DNA of 64,000 nt from Pectobacterium aroidearum (GCF_015689195.1 NZ_CP065044.1:4216001-4280000), one strand, 5' to 3'; shown: positions 1-10,033, counted from the stretch's first letter. Numbers and translations: made by a program. Notes: a model not told the origin generated them from the letters alone.

Positions 1-176
1 CGCACTACTATGCGATTGGCCAGAAAATCCTTCCTTATGCCAAAAAATATTGGGGGACTAAATCTATTCCAGCCATTCCTGTTTCAATCAAAGCATCATT
101 GCAACACCCGTCGGCATCCAACCTGCAAAGCCTCATCAGCCGGGTTACTGCTGGCGTCGCAGGTAGCAAAAAGTAA
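1..176 (+). CDS. C-terminal end of an unrecognised protein (5' truncated by window edge)
   Basis: An open frame runs from the left edge (codons in phase with base 3) to a TAA at 174-176, giving about 57 residues that begin HYYAIGQKILPYAKK and end in VAGSKK. It is basic and has no motif I can name. It is not the C-terminus of ArgG, which lies on this side of leuU in E. coli. It ends 139 bases before the PKS start on the same strand, so it may belong to the same cluster, but the intervening bases could hold a separate promoter. Function unknown; that it is a real gene is inferred from the uninterrupted frame and position. Confidence 0.5.
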   Translation, partial: HYYAIGQKILPYAKKYWGTKSIPAIPVSIKASLQHPSASNLQSLISRVTAGVAGSKK

Positions 177-206
177 TTAACGTTTAATTTAGCTGTCCCT
201 TCTATA

Positions 207-282
207 TTCACGGCGTAGGACGTCGACCTCTCTTTCTCTGAAGAATATTTAGCGAGAGAAGGTTAACGGCCTGCGCCGTGAA
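207..282 (+). promoter_or_regulatory. nested inverted repeats in the PKS leader
   Basis: TTCACGGCG at 207-215 is the exact reverse complement of CGCCGTGAA at 274-282, and inside it TTCTCT (234-239) pairs with AGAGAA (255-260). The repeats lie 34 bases or more upstream of the PKS start codon. They could fold as a long leader hairpin in RNA or be a protein-binding site. ATATTCACGG also occurs twice as a direct repeat in this leader. No promoter boxes were assigned. Confidence 0.35.
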
Positions 283-315
283 AGGAGGCGAATATATTCA
301 CGGTGAGGTAATGAA

Positions 316-3300
316 ATGAAACAGCAAGAACAGTTCCGCGATAAGGATATTGCTATTGTAGGAATGTCGGCCCGCTTTCCCGGTGCGGAAGATACCGCGA
401 TATTTTGGCAAAACCTGTTGGACGGCGTGGAGACGATCAGCACATTCAGTGAAGAAGAACTGAGGGAGTCAGGCATTGAAGAAGAGATGATCGCCTCGCC
501 CAACTATATTCGCCGTCGGGGAATTTTGGGCAACGCACAGCACTTTGACGCTAATTTCTTTGATATTACGCCGCGCGATGCCGAAATTATGGACCCACAG
601 CATCGTGTCTTTTTGGAATGCTGCTGGCACGCATTTGAAGACGCAGGCTATGTACCTGCCACCTATCCCGGCAAAGTTGGCATCTTCGGCGGAACAGGAA
701 CCGCCTGGCATTTGAGTAAAGTGAATGCCCATCCTGAAGTACAGAAGTATGCCAGCGGCGCATCGGTCGTCACCAACAATGATAAAGATTACGTAACGAC
801 CCGGGTTTCTTATAAGCTCAACCTCAAAGGGCCGAGTGTTAACGTACAGACCGCCTGTTCAACCGCGATGGTCGCCGTCGTGATGGGCATGAATAGCCTG
901 TTGAACGGGGAAAGCGATCTGATCGTTGCGGGCGGTGTTTCCGTGGATACGCCAGAACGCCGGGGTTATCCTTATATGCAAGGCGGCATGGAATCCGCAG
1001 ATGGCCGCTGCTATGCCTTTGACTCCCGCGCCAACGGCACGGTGTTCAGCCGCGGTGCTGGCGTCGTGTTACTGAAGCGCCTGAATGACGCTGTGCGCGA
1101 CGGCGACCATATTTACGCCGTGCTGAAAGGCGGCGCAGTGAATAACGATGGTAACCTGAAAGCTGGTTTTACCGCGCCGAGCATCGACGGGCAGATCGCC
1201 GTTGCCAAACAGGCCATCGCCAATGCGCAGCTTGATCCCGCTACCATCAATTTTGTTGAAGCACACGGCACCGCGACGGCATTGGGCGACCCCATCGAAT
1301 TCACGTCGCTCACACAAACGTTTCAGGAATATACAGATAAAACCCAGTATTGCCGCCTGGGATCGGTGAAAACCAACATCGGCCATACGGACGCGGCATC
1401 AGGCATGGCCAGCCTCATCAAAGCCTCGCTGGCGCTGGAAACCGGCAAGCTGCCAGCCTCACTCCATTTCGAATCACCAAATCCTAACATTGAGTTTGAA
1501 ACCAGCCCGTTCATCATGAACACCGAGCTCAGCGAGCTGGAACCGTCGGAGACACCGCACCGCGCGCTGGTAAACTCTTTCGGCGTCGGCGGTACCAATG
1601 CCTGCGTCATTCTGGAAGCGGCGCCACCGCTCAACGCGGGCGATACCCATAATGACAGCCTGCTGGTTTTGCCTTTCTCCGCCAAAAGCCGCACGGCGCT
1701 GGAAGACATGAAACGCCGCCTGCGCGATTACCTCAGTGCGCATGACGACGCCAATCTGGCAGATATCGCCTACACCCTACAGGTTGGGAGACAAAAGTTC
1801 TCGCACAGCACGGCGGTTATCGGGAAGGATCGTGATTCCCTGCTGGCCAAACTGGATCAGCCGTCACTGGTTGTGACCCAACAGGGTAAAAGCAAAAAGT
1901 CTGTCGTGTTCATGTTCCCGGGACAGGGCAATCAGTATGTCAATATGGCGCGTGAACTGTACGATACCTACGACGTCTTCCGCGCGAGCATGGATCAATG
2001 CTGTGACTATCTGGAACCGATTCTGGACGTCAATTTGACGTCAATTATTTTTCAGGACAGCGACAATATCGCTGAGTCCCGTATCAATGAAACCCAGTTT
2101 ACCCAACCGTCCCTGTTCGTGGTGGAGTACAGTCTGGCAAAACTGTGGATGTCGTGGGGCATTCAGCCAGATGTCATGATTGGGCACAGCGTGGGGGAAT
2201 ACGTGGCAGCCTGCCTGTCCGGCGTATTCTCACTGGAAGATGCGCTGAAAGCCGTGGCGCTCCGGGGCAAAATGGTACAGGCATTGCCCGCAGGGGATAT
2301 GCTGGCTGTTCTGCTTGATGAGGAAAGCCTGAAGGCAAAACTTCACGGCAGCAAGCTGGAAATTGCAGCGGTTAACTACCCTGGGCTCTGCGTCATCGCC
2401 GGTGCTTCAAACGATATCGCACGTTTCCAGCAGCAGTTGGAAGACAGCAATATTTTCTGTAAACATCTCGACACTTCACACGCGTTCCACTCACACATGA
2501 TGGAGCCCATGCTGCCCGCCTTCAAAAAGGTCATCGACAGCATCAAGCTCCATGCACCACAGATCCCGTTTGTCTCTACCGTTAACGGCGCATGGGTCAC
2601 TGAAGAACTGGCGAAAAATAGCGACTACTGGGTGCGTCACGTACGCAACCCGGTGCTGTTCTCCCACGCCTTCAAAACGCTGATGGCTGAAGAGCATCAT
2701 GACTTCGTATTCCTTGAAGTCGGACCGGGGCGTTCACTGGAATCGTCCGCCAAGCAGCATTTCAGCGCGGAAGACGGCGCCTTGATTTATGCCTCATTAC
2801 CCACGGCAAAAGACGTTGCGTTATCCGGCGAACATCTCCTCTCAACGCTTGGCGCGCTTTGGGCTAGCGGCGTAGACGTTCCCTGGCATCTGCAGCATTC
2901 AGAGCAGCACCGTCGCCGAACCCCGCTGCCGGGCTACCCTTTTGAACGTAAACGCTTCGCCCTGCCAGCACTGTCGTCAGCCAGCCCTGACGCGCAGAGT
3001 GAACAATCCGTTAAGGCTAAGAAGCGGAAACAGGCCGATATCGGTGACTGGTTCTATATGCCGACCTGGAAAAAAACCATTCCAGCGAAATACATGGCGG
3101 GCAAACGCGTTGAAGCTGAGAACACCTGCTGGCTGATCCTGACGGATACACAGGGCATCGCCGAACGCACGAAGCAGATACTGGAAAAGGACGGGCATCA
3201 GGTCTTTTTCGTCAGCCCGGGAACGCAGTATCAGGAAACACGTTCCGAAGGCCGATACACTCTCAACCCTGCCTCACGCGCCGACTATGTCCGGTTACTG

Positions 3301-5817
3301 AAAAGTCTGACGGAGCAAGGGCTACGTCCATCGCGTATCCTGTATTTGTGGAACCTGGCGGCAGAGGAACAGGTACAGCCGCTTGAGCACACCTATCTCT
3401 CGTCACCGCTGAATACATTCTATCCTGCCCTCTATCTCCAGCAGGCGCTGGTGAATGAGAATTTGCTGGACGATCTGCATATCACTTTTGCCACCAGCAA
3501 CACATTCAGCGTCATGGGCGAACGTATCGCTTCCCCAGAGAATGCACTGCTGGTAGGACCTTCGCGCGTGTTCTATCACGAATACCCTGAGGTGCAATGC
3601 CATCTGGTAGATATCGATCTCAAACAAAACGCCGTACAGCTTGATGAATTTGCCCATAGCCTGATTGCAGAAAGCCATATTGCAACACACGGCAATCTGG
3701 TGGCTTACCGCGGAAACCAGCGCTGGGAAGAAAGCTATCAGGCCGTCCATCTGAAGCAGGACGATCTCGGTTTACCGGCAGAATTGAAAGACGACGGCGT
3801 CTACCTCATCACAGGCGGCCTCGGTGGCTTGGGGATCCTGCTTGCCAACCACCTGTCAGAAAAAAGTCATGCGACGCTCATCCTGACCTACCGCGCCGCG
3901 CTACCGCCACGCGAAGAGTGGCAAGCCTGGATCCAACAGCATCCTGTTGACGATCCTGTCAGTGAAAAGCTGGCGAGCATTTTACGTCTGGAAGCCCGCG
4001 GCAACCTGATACATCTGGCACAGGTCGACGTGAATGACTATCACGGTATGCGTGACATGTTATCCGCGTTCCCGCAGGTCGACGGAGTATTCCATACCGC
4101 AGGCGTGGCTGGCGGCGGCATTATTCCGCTGAAAAATGACGCCGATTGCGCCAACGTGCTCGATCCCAAAGTCGCAGGTTCGCTCATTCTGGATGAATTG
4201 CTACAGGACAAACAGCCAGACTTCTTTATTTTATTCTCTTCCATTACCTCCATTGTCGGTGACGAAGCCCGCATTGATTACTGCTCGGGTAACGCGTTTA
4301 TGGATGCCTTTGCGCATTACCGCAACCAGCATCGCCGCGGACGCACTGTCTCGCTGAACTGGGGAAAATGGGGCGATGTGGGCATGGCTGTCCGTTGGGG
4401 CAAGCAGTTACAGGAGAAGAAAAACAGCAAGCTGGCGGCTGTTGAGGAAACCAAAGGCGACCTGCTTACATACCTTGAGCGCGAAGGCATGCAGGAAAGC
4501 TATCAGGTTAATCTCACCGTGCAAGACTGGGTCATCGATGAGCACCGCCTCGCGAAGCAGCCTTCACTGGTGGGAGCGACGATTTTATCGCTGCTGCATG
4601 AGTTCATGACGTGCTTTAAACCTCAGGAAAGCCTGCAGGTCAAAAACCTGATGCTGACCAAGCCCGTTATCTATACCGATGCCTGGCCACGACAGATGAA
4701 GCTATTCATCACGCCAGATGGCAAAGGTTATAAGTTCAGCCTCAAGAGCCGAGGCGTGCTTGAACTCGCATGGCAAGAGCATGCATTCGGGGGAATCGGC
4801 AACGGTGCGCCAGCTTCCGATCTCACGCCACAATCGATTGACGCCATTAAACAGCGCTGCACCACGCAGGTGCCCTACGCGCCGTTTATCACTGAGCTGG
4901 ACAATGCCAACACGGGCGAAAATTTCCTGTCGTTCAGCCAGCGCTGGAACAACCACCGCGAGATCGTTCAGGGCAATAACGAATGGCTGATACACAAGGT
5001 GCTGGGGAACGAATATACGCACGATCTTACCCGCTATCCGTACCATCCAGCGCTGATTGATGCCACGGCGATATCCTGCCTGTCATTGATTACACAGGAG
5101 AATTTCCTGCCTATTAGCTATGGCAAGATGACCTTCCTATCTCCACTGGAAACAGAGTGCTACGTCCACGTCAGGCTCAAGCAAGCCTATCAGCCGCAGG
5201 ACAACGCCATCGTCATGGATATCACGTTCCTTTCACCGGCGGGCGTTCCGCTGCTGGTCCTGGAAAACTACACGCTGATGAAGATGACGATGGGCAATCA
5301 GCTCGCAACGCCAGAGAACACCACTGCGGCAACGGCAGCCACGGTAAAAGTGAATCTGGCAGATAAAGACATTCTGTTGCCAGAAGGGGTGGATGCCATA
5401 AAGCGCCAGCTCGCACATCTGGAATTTGAACAGTTAGTCGTCGTCACCAGCGATCTGGACCAGCTCATTTATGAGTCAATCCCTGAGCAGGAAACGCCTG
5501 AATTCATCTTGCAGGATAGCGAAGCTACGGAAGGGTATGCCAGACCCGCTCTCTCTGTGGATTACGTTGCGCCAGAAAATGACATTGAGAAAGAGATCGT
5601 CAAAGTCTGGCAGTCCATTCTGGGGATCTCGGGTATCGGCGTTAATGACAGCTTTACTGAACTGGGCGGTAACTCACTGCTGGCAGTACAGGTCGTTTCT
5701 ACCGTTTCCGGCATATTTGAAATCGATATTCGCGTTGATCTGTTTTACCAAAACCAGACCGTGCAAGGGTTAGCAACGCTGATCCTTACCGAACTGGAAG
5801 CCTTATTGCAGGAATAA
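316..5817 (+). CDS. type I polyketide synthase module, KS-AT-KR-DH-ACP
   Basis: 1833-residue single-module modular PKS that should extend an acyl chain by one malonyl unit on its own carrier protein. Ketosynthase at about 10-435 with the catalytic set Cys181 (QTACSTA), His317 (EAHGTA) and His357 (NIGH). Acyltransferase at about 565-870 with GHSVGE (Ser625) and HAFH (722-725), the signature of malonyl selection. Ketoreductase from about 1160 with the nucleotide loop GGLGGLG (1167-1173), an FSS serine pair (1308-1309) and Tyr1322. A dehydratase-like double hotdog follows: His1410 in DEHRLAKQ and Asp1582 in HPALIDA. The acyl carrier protein is C-terminal with GGNSL, Ser1787 carrying phosphopantetheine. 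KR lying before DH is unusual for cis-AT modules. There is no loading domain, so the starter must come from elsewhere. GGTGAGG lies just upstream of the ATG at 316. A strong hairpin separates it from the NRPS gene downstream. Confidence 0.93.
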   Translation: MKQQEQFRDKDIAIVGMSARFPGAEDTAIFWQNLLDGVETISTFSEEELRESGIEEEMIASPNYIRRRGILGNAQHFDANFFDITPRDAEIMDPQHRVFLECCWHAFEDAGYVPATYPGKVGIFGGTGTAWHLSKVNAHPEVQKYASGASVVTNNDKDYVTTRVSYKLNLKGPSVNVQTACSTAMVAVVMGMNSLLNGESDLIVAGGVSVDTPERRGYPYMQGGMESADGRCYAFDSRANGTVFSRGAGVVLLKRLNDAVRDGDHIYAVLKGGAVNNDGNLKAGFTAPSIDGQIAVAKQAIANAQLDPATINFVEAHGTATALGDPIEFTSLTQTFQEYTDKTQYCRLGSVKTNIGHTDAASGMASLIKASLALETGKLPASLHFESPNPNIEFETSPFIMNTELSELEPSETPHRALVNSFGVGGTNACVILEAAPPLNAGDTHNDSLLVLPFSAKSRTALEDMKRRLRDYLSAHDDANLADIAYTLQVGRQKFSHSTAVIGKDRDSLLAKLDQPSLVVTQQGKSKKSVVFMFPGQGNQYVNMARELYDTYDVFRASMDQCCDYLEPILDVNLTSIIFQDSDNIAESRINETQFTQPSLFVVEYSLAKLWMSWGIQPDVMIGHSVGEYVAACLSGVFSLEDALKAVALRGKMVQALPAGDMLAVLLDEESLKAKLHGSKLEIAAVNYPGLCVIAGASNDIARFQQQLEDSNIFCKHLDTSHAFHSHMMEPMLPAFKKVIDSIKLHAPQIPFVSTVNGAWVTEELAKNSDYWVRHVRNPVLFSHAFKTLMAEEHHDFVFLEVGPGRSLESSAKQHFSAEDGALIYASLPTAKDVALSGEHLLSTLGALWASGVDVPWHLQHSEQHRRRTPLPGYPFERKRFALPALSSASPDAQSEQSVKAKKRKQADIGDWFYMPTWKKTIPAKYMAGKRVEAENTCWLILTDTQGIAERTKQILEKDGHQVFFVSPGTQYQETRSEGRYTLNPASRADYVRLLKSLTEQGLRPSRILYLWNLAAEEQVQPLEHTYLSSPLNTFYPALYLQQALVNENLLDDLHITFATSNTFSVMGERIASPENALLVGPSRVFYHEYPEVQCHLVDIDLKQNAVQLDEFAHSLIAESHIATHGNLVAYRGNQRWEESYQAVHLKQDDLGLPAELKDDGVYLITGGLGGLGILLANHLSEKSHATLILTYRAALPPREEWQAWIQQHPVDDPVSEKLASILRLEARGNLIHLAQVDVNDYHGMRDMLSAFPQVDGVFHTAGVAGGGIIPLKNDADCANVLDPKVAGSLILDELLQDKQPDFFILFSSITSIVGDEARIDYCSGNAFMDAFAHYRNQHRRGRTVSLNWGKWGDVGMAVRWGKQLQEKKNSKLAAVEETKGDLLTYLEREGMQESYQVNLTVQDWVIDEHRLAKQPSLVGATILSLLHEFMTCFKPQESLQVKNLMLTKPVIYTDAWPRQMKLFITPDGKGYKFSLKSRGVLELAWQEHAFGGIGNGAPASDLTPQSIDAIKQRCTTQVPYAPFITELDNANTGENFLSFSQRWNNHREIVQGNNEWLIHKVLGNEYTHDLTRYPYHPALIDATAISCLSLITQENFLPISYGKMTFLSPLETECYVHVRLKQAYQPQDNAIVMDITFLSPAGVPLLVLENYTLMKMTMGNQLATPENTTAATAATVKVNLADKDILLPEGVDAIKRQLAHLEFEQLVVVTSDLDQLIYESIPEQETPEFILQDSEATEGYARPALSVDYVAPENDIEKEIVKVWQSILGISGIGVNDSFTELGGNSLLAVQVVSTVSGIFEIDIRVDLFYQNQTVQGLATLILTELEALLQE

Positions 5818-5822
5818 GGGCA

Positions 5823-5856
5823 CGGCCGCCTTCGGTATGCATCTCGAAGGCGGCCG
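5823..5856 (+). other. intercistronic 12-bp hairpin between PKS and NRPS genes
   Basis: CGGCCGCCTTCG (5823-5834) and CGAAGGCGGCCG (5845-5856) form a perfect 12-bp stem with a 10-base loop, starting six bases after the PKS stop codon. No T-tract follows, so it is not a classical intrinsic terminator. It could stabilise the upstream mRNA 3' end, mark a processing site, or set the PKS:NRPS ratio. The effect is inference; the stem is seen directly. Confidence 0.7.
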
Positions 5857-5895
5857 CTAATGTAAAAACCGAATGTCACAAAATGAGACTCGATA

Positions 5896-8800
5896 ATGAC
5901 GCAGCTTCCCACCGCAAAACTGACCTCGCTTAGCCTGGATGAACTCAAAAAGCTGGCAAGAGAAAAGAAGAAAACGAGCAACACATCCTCAGGTAAAGCC
6001 ATTACTCCGCACGCAACCCCCGGCAGAGTCCATTTCCCCATGACCAGCGCGCAAAAGCGTATCTGGATGCTCTCCCAATACCTTGACGATAGTCAGGTCT
6101 ATAACAATCCGTATGTGCTTGCCTGCAGAATCGAGCACGACATGGAGCCGCGGCGAGTACAGCAAACGCTCGACTATCTGATGCAACAACATGACATTCT
6201 GCGTACGACATTCCGGTTGGTCGATAACGATGTGTGCCAACACATCGCCGACGATATGTCTTTTCCGTTTAGCTTTGAAGATATCTCCGCATTCAGCGAA
6301 GAAGACATTGAAAAATACGTCTCAGAGACGGCCATAGCGAAAGGGAATATTGTTTTTGATCTGGAGAATGGCCCTCTGGTTTACCTCCATATGGTCAAAA
6401 CCCATCCGTACAACTATGTCCTATTTCTGACATTCCATCACATTATTTCCGACGGGTGGACGGTCAATGTGCTCTTCAAAATGCTGATGGAAAACTACTT
6501 TCGTCTGTTGCAAGGAGGGACATTACCTATCGAGAAAACGCTCCAGTTCGCCGATTACGCGCTGGCGGAAGATCGATGGTATACCGAGGGCGAATACCAG
6601 ACCGGGCTCGCTTACTGGGCGAAGAAGCTGGATGGCATCACGGGGCAGTTAGATCTGGCAACAGATTACCCCCGTCCAGCCAAAATGAGCACCGCCGGCG
6701 GCATCATAAGTCAGTTCTTTGATTCCTCTTTCTGCCAGCGTTTGCAAACCTCTGCCACACAGCATCAGGCCACGCAATTCCACGTTATCCTCACGGCATA
6801 TCAACTCCTGCTACATAAATACAGCGGGCAGCAGGAAATCATCATCGGCGCGCCATTTGCCAACCGCAATCTACCAGCCACGCAAAACATGATGGGGCTG
6901 TTCATGAATACCCTGCCATTACGTTTTGATATCGATCCTGATGCCAGTATCGCTTCGCTGATTGAGGGGGTGCGCGTCGAATGTGAAGAAAGCATGAAAT
7001 ATCAGGATGTGCCGTTCAATTACATTCTGGATGAGATTGCCTATGTGCGTAATCCCCAGATCAACCCGGTATTTCAGGCAATGCTGACTTATCAGGTGTT
7101 TCCTCATTTTCACAGCAACAGCGGGTTCAAATACAAGCCGTTAAAAGTGGATTACGGCACCGCCAAACTGGACCTGAACTTATGGGTAGAAGAAGACAAG
7201 GATAACGACGGCTTGCTGTTCACCATGAACTACAGCAGCGCGTTATTTTCCAGCAATACCATCCAACGCATGCTGAATGACTTGCGTACGGTGATTGAAA
7301 CCTTAATTAACCAGCCGCAACTCACCGTGCGGGATATTTCGCTGTTAGGCGATGAAGAACGCCGCGCGACCATCGCGCAATGTCGTCCAACCGCTAACAC
7401 GCTCCCACCAACCGTTCATCGGCAGTTTGAACAACAGGCACAGCAGAGGCCGAATGCTATCGCGGTTCGCTGTGAAGGACGCACACTAACCTACGCTCAG
7501 CTCAATGAACGGGCGAACCAGTTGGCTCATCAGCTACAGAAAGACGGGCTCGCTCATGGGGAGTGTGTCGCGTTATTTATGCCTAAAAGCGAGTATTACG
7601 TCATCGCGATTCTGGCCGTGTTAAAAGCGGGCGGATGCTATGTCCCAGTCGATATGGATCTTCCTGCGCAGCAGGTTGAGTTCATACTGCAAAACTCCGC
7701 CGCCCGTCGTGTCATCATCGACGAACAGGCGCCCGGTGAGATGCTCCCCTGCGTCTACGTAAGACAAAACCGCAGCACGATGCCAGACAACAATCCATCA
7801 CAACCACAGCCCGTGACAGATGGCCCTGCTTACATCATTTATACCTCGGGCAGTACCGGAAAACCCAAGGGCGTTCAGGTCAAACACTCACAGCTAAGCC
7901 ACTACTGTCAGGCCATTCGACCCGTGCTCAACCTGTCGTCCGATGCCCGCTACGGCATGTTTTCATCCTTCACAACCGATTTGGCACACACGGTGTTATT
8001 CCCCGCATTGATCCATCAGGGTCAATTGGATGTCATCACGACTGAATTACTCCGCTCGCCACAAGAGCTGTTTGCTTATCTGGCACACTACCCCGTAGAT
8101 TGCATAAAGATCACACCTTCCCATTTAGCGACGTTATTGACGTCACCACAGGCCGAAGCGTTATTACCTCGTCAGTTGCTGGTTATCGGCGGAGAACGCG
8201 TTCCTCTGTCACTCATCAAGCGCGTACGTGAGTTCCCCCTTCCTTGCCGCATCCTGAACCATTATGGTCCAACCGAGTGTACCGTCGGTGTCACCACCTA
8301 TCCGGTGCCAGAGGATCTTAGCGCGCTCTCAGGGAACTACTTACCCATCGGTAAACCCCTGTCCGATAGCCATGTCCTGCTGCTCGATCCTTATCACCAG
8401 TTAGTTCCTGCCGGTCTGCCAGGTGAAATTTATCTGGGTGGTTCACATGTGGCGGAAGGATACATCGGCCTGCCGGAGAAAAATCACACACGCTTTATCC
8501 CCCACCCTTACCTTGAGGGCGAGCGGCTTTATCGCAGCGGTGACAAAGGCCGCTTCCTGTCTGACGGCAATCTTGAATTTATGGGGCGCTTGGATCGCCA
8601 GGTTAAAGTACGCGGCTACCGTGTTGAGTTGACAGAGATCGAACAGGCATTACAACAGGTCGCTAATGCGACACACGTGGCCATTAAACAAAACACGCTC
8701 CCCCACGGAGAAGCCGTTTTAACCGCCTATGTGTGCGGTATTACCGACGCTCATCAGACTGCGGTAAAAGCAGCACTGCAAAAGAAATTGCCAGACTATA

Positions 8801-9969
8801 TGCAGCCCGAACGCTGGGTATGGCTAGAGGCGATGCCATTAACCGCCAGCGGTAAGATAAACTATGCCGCGTTACCTCTGCCCTCAGCGGAAAAGCGCGA
8901 ATCGCTTCATACCCCGGAAAATCAGCGCGAACGCGACCTGTATGAGATTTACCGTGATATTTTACAAAACGATGCCATTGATACGCAGGAGAGTTTCTTC
9001 ACGCTTGGCGGGAATTCTCTCAGTGCATTAAAGCTCATCCTGAACATTAATCAGCACTTCGGCACCTCCCTGTCTCTGGGACAACTGTTCGAAAACAGCA
9101 GCATTGCGCAGTTGGCTCGCGTGATTGACGAAAAAGGAACCCAGACTCAAGCCGCAAGGGTGACCATCAACCGTGGTCAGCCTGAAGATAAACCTACGTT
9201 GCTTTTGATCCACCCAGCAGGCGGCAACGTACTGTGCTATTCCGCGCTAGCGCGTGAATTGGGCGAGAGCTACCCGGTCTACGGTATTCAGGTGCCTGAC
9301 TTCAGCGTTAACCAGCCTTATAACGCCGATATCAAAGCGCTTGCCGCATTCTACCTCTCACAGGCTGGCGACATCATTCATCACTCTCGTCTGGTTCTGG
9401 GCGGGTGGTCCCTCGGCGCGACCATTGCCTTTGAAATGGCACAGCAGCTCGCGGCAAAAGGCATCACCCCCACGGTATTAGTCCTGGATCAGCCTGCGCC
9501 AGAGATCAACATCGATGGTTCAGCAGACATGAACGAGGCTGAACGTCTGGCGTACTTTGCACATAAAGTGGCTTTGTTTACCGGCACGTCTTTCGATCTG
9601 TCAGAGCAGTCACTTGCGGACATGAGCAATGCGCAACGCACGGCACGCTTTCTGACTGAATTTAAACGGGTGGGGCTGGTTCCTGAGTCAATTGGACCGA
9701 AAGCGTTTCAAGATTTTCTCAATATCCTGCAAACCCATATCTATGCAACGGATGCTTACCGTAGTGAGCCCTACTCAGGTGATGTACTGGTCGTCGAGGC
9801 GGACGATATTTTGCCCGGTCGCATCCGCCTGCCTGAATCCGGGTTGGGGTGGCGTCGCCTTACGTCAGGCTGCCTGACGGTACTGCCGACATCTGGCGAC
9901 CATATCTCAATGATGAACGCCCCACATATTTCGCGTATAGCCGAACAGCTCAAGAAAGTATTGCGATAA
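5896..9969 (+). CDS. non-ribosomal peptide synthetase, C-A(Asp)-T-TE
   Basis: 1357-residue terminal NRPS module. Condensation domain at about 50-470 with the active HHIISDG (181-187). Adenylation domain at about 510-1000 with YTSGSTGKPKG (649-659), NHYGPTE, YRSGD and SGKINY. Reading the binding-pocket positions against GrsA gives D-L-T-K-V-G-H-V-G plus the invariant Lys, close to the known aspartate codes and less so to asparagine. Thiolation domain with LGGNSL (Ser1041). Type I thioesterase from about 1100 with GWSLG (Ser1172), Asp1198 and GDH (His1336), a complete triad. The protein should therefore take the acyl chain from the PKS carrier protein, join it to one aspartate and release it by hydrolysis or cyclisation. 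No epimerase or methyltransferase domain is seen. The start at 5896 has only a weak Shine-Dalgarno, so translation may be coupled to the upstream gene. Confidence 0.93.
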   Translation: MTQLPTAKLTSLSLDELKKLAREKKKTSNTSSGKAITPHATPGRVHFPMTSAQKRIWMLSQYLDDSQVYNNPYVLACRIEHDMEPRRVQQTLDYLMQQHDILRTTFRLVDNDVCQHIADDMSFPFSFEDISAFSEEDIEKYVSETAIAKGNIVFDLENGPLVYLHMVKTHPYNYVLFLTFHHIISDGWTVNVLFKMLMENYFRLLQGGTLPIEKTLQFADYALAEDRWYTEGEYQTGLAYWAKKLDGITGQLDLATDYPRPAKMSTAGGIISQFFDSSFCQRLQTSATQHQATQFHVILTAYQLLLHKYSGQQEIIIGAPFANRNLPATQNMMGLFMNTLPLRFDIDPDASIASLIEGVRVECEESMKYQDVPFNYILDEIAYVRNPQINPVFQAMLTYQVFPHFHSNSGFKYKPLKVDYGTAKLDLNLWVEEDKDNDGLLFTMNYSSALFSSNTIQRMLNDLRTVIETLINQPQLTVRDISLLGDEERRATIAQCRPTANTLPPTVHRQFEQQAQQRPNAIAVRCEGRTLTYAQLNERANQLAHQLQKDGLAHGECVALFMPKSEYYVIAILAVLKAGGCYVPVDMDLPAQQVEFILQNSAARRVIIDEQAPGEMLPCVYVRQNRSTMPDNNPSQPQPVTDGPAYIIYTSGSTGKPKGVQVKHSQLSHYCQAIRPVLNLSSDARYGMFSSFTTDLAHTVLFPALIHQGQLDVITTELLRSPQELFAYLAHYPVDCIKITPSHLATLLTSPQAEALLPRQLLVIGGERVPLSLIKRVREFPLPCRILNHYGPTECTVGVTTYPVPEDLSALSGNYLPIGKPLSDSHVLLLDPYHQLVPAGLPGEIYLGGSHVAEGYIGLPEKNHTRFIPHPYLEGERLYRSGDKGRFLSDGNLEFMGRLDRQVKVRGYRVELTEIEQALQQVANATHVAIKQNTLPHGEAVLTAYVCGITDAHQTAVKAALQKKLPDYMQPERWVWLEAMPLTASGKINYAALPLPSAEKRESLHTPENQRERDLYEIYRDILQNDAIDTQESFFTLGGNSLSALKLILNINQHFGTSLSLGQLFENSSIAQLARVIDEKGTQTQAARVTINRGQPEDKPTLLLIHPAGGNVLCYSALARELGESYPVYGIQVPDFSVNQPYNADIKALAAFYLSQAGDIIHHSRLVLGGWSLGATIAFEMAQQLAAKGITPTVLVLDQPAPEINIDGSADMNEAERLAYFAHKVALFTGTSFDLSEQSLADMSNAQRTARFLTEFKRVGLVPESIGPKAFQDFLNILQTHIYATDAYRSEPYSGDVLVVEADDILPGRIRLPESGLGWRRLTSGCLTVLPTSGDHISMMNAPHISRIAEQLKKVLR

Positions 9970-10033
9970 CACATCCGCCGTCTGTGGTTTCAAACGCAGA
10001 ACGGCGGTTTCATGACGTAAGCGAGGAGAAAAC

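Noticed and set aside
1-176. The left-edge fragment as argininosuccinate synthase, expected next to leuU by synteny
   Set aside because: Its C-terminal sequence does not resemble ArgG, so the expected E. coli neighbour is absent or displaced.
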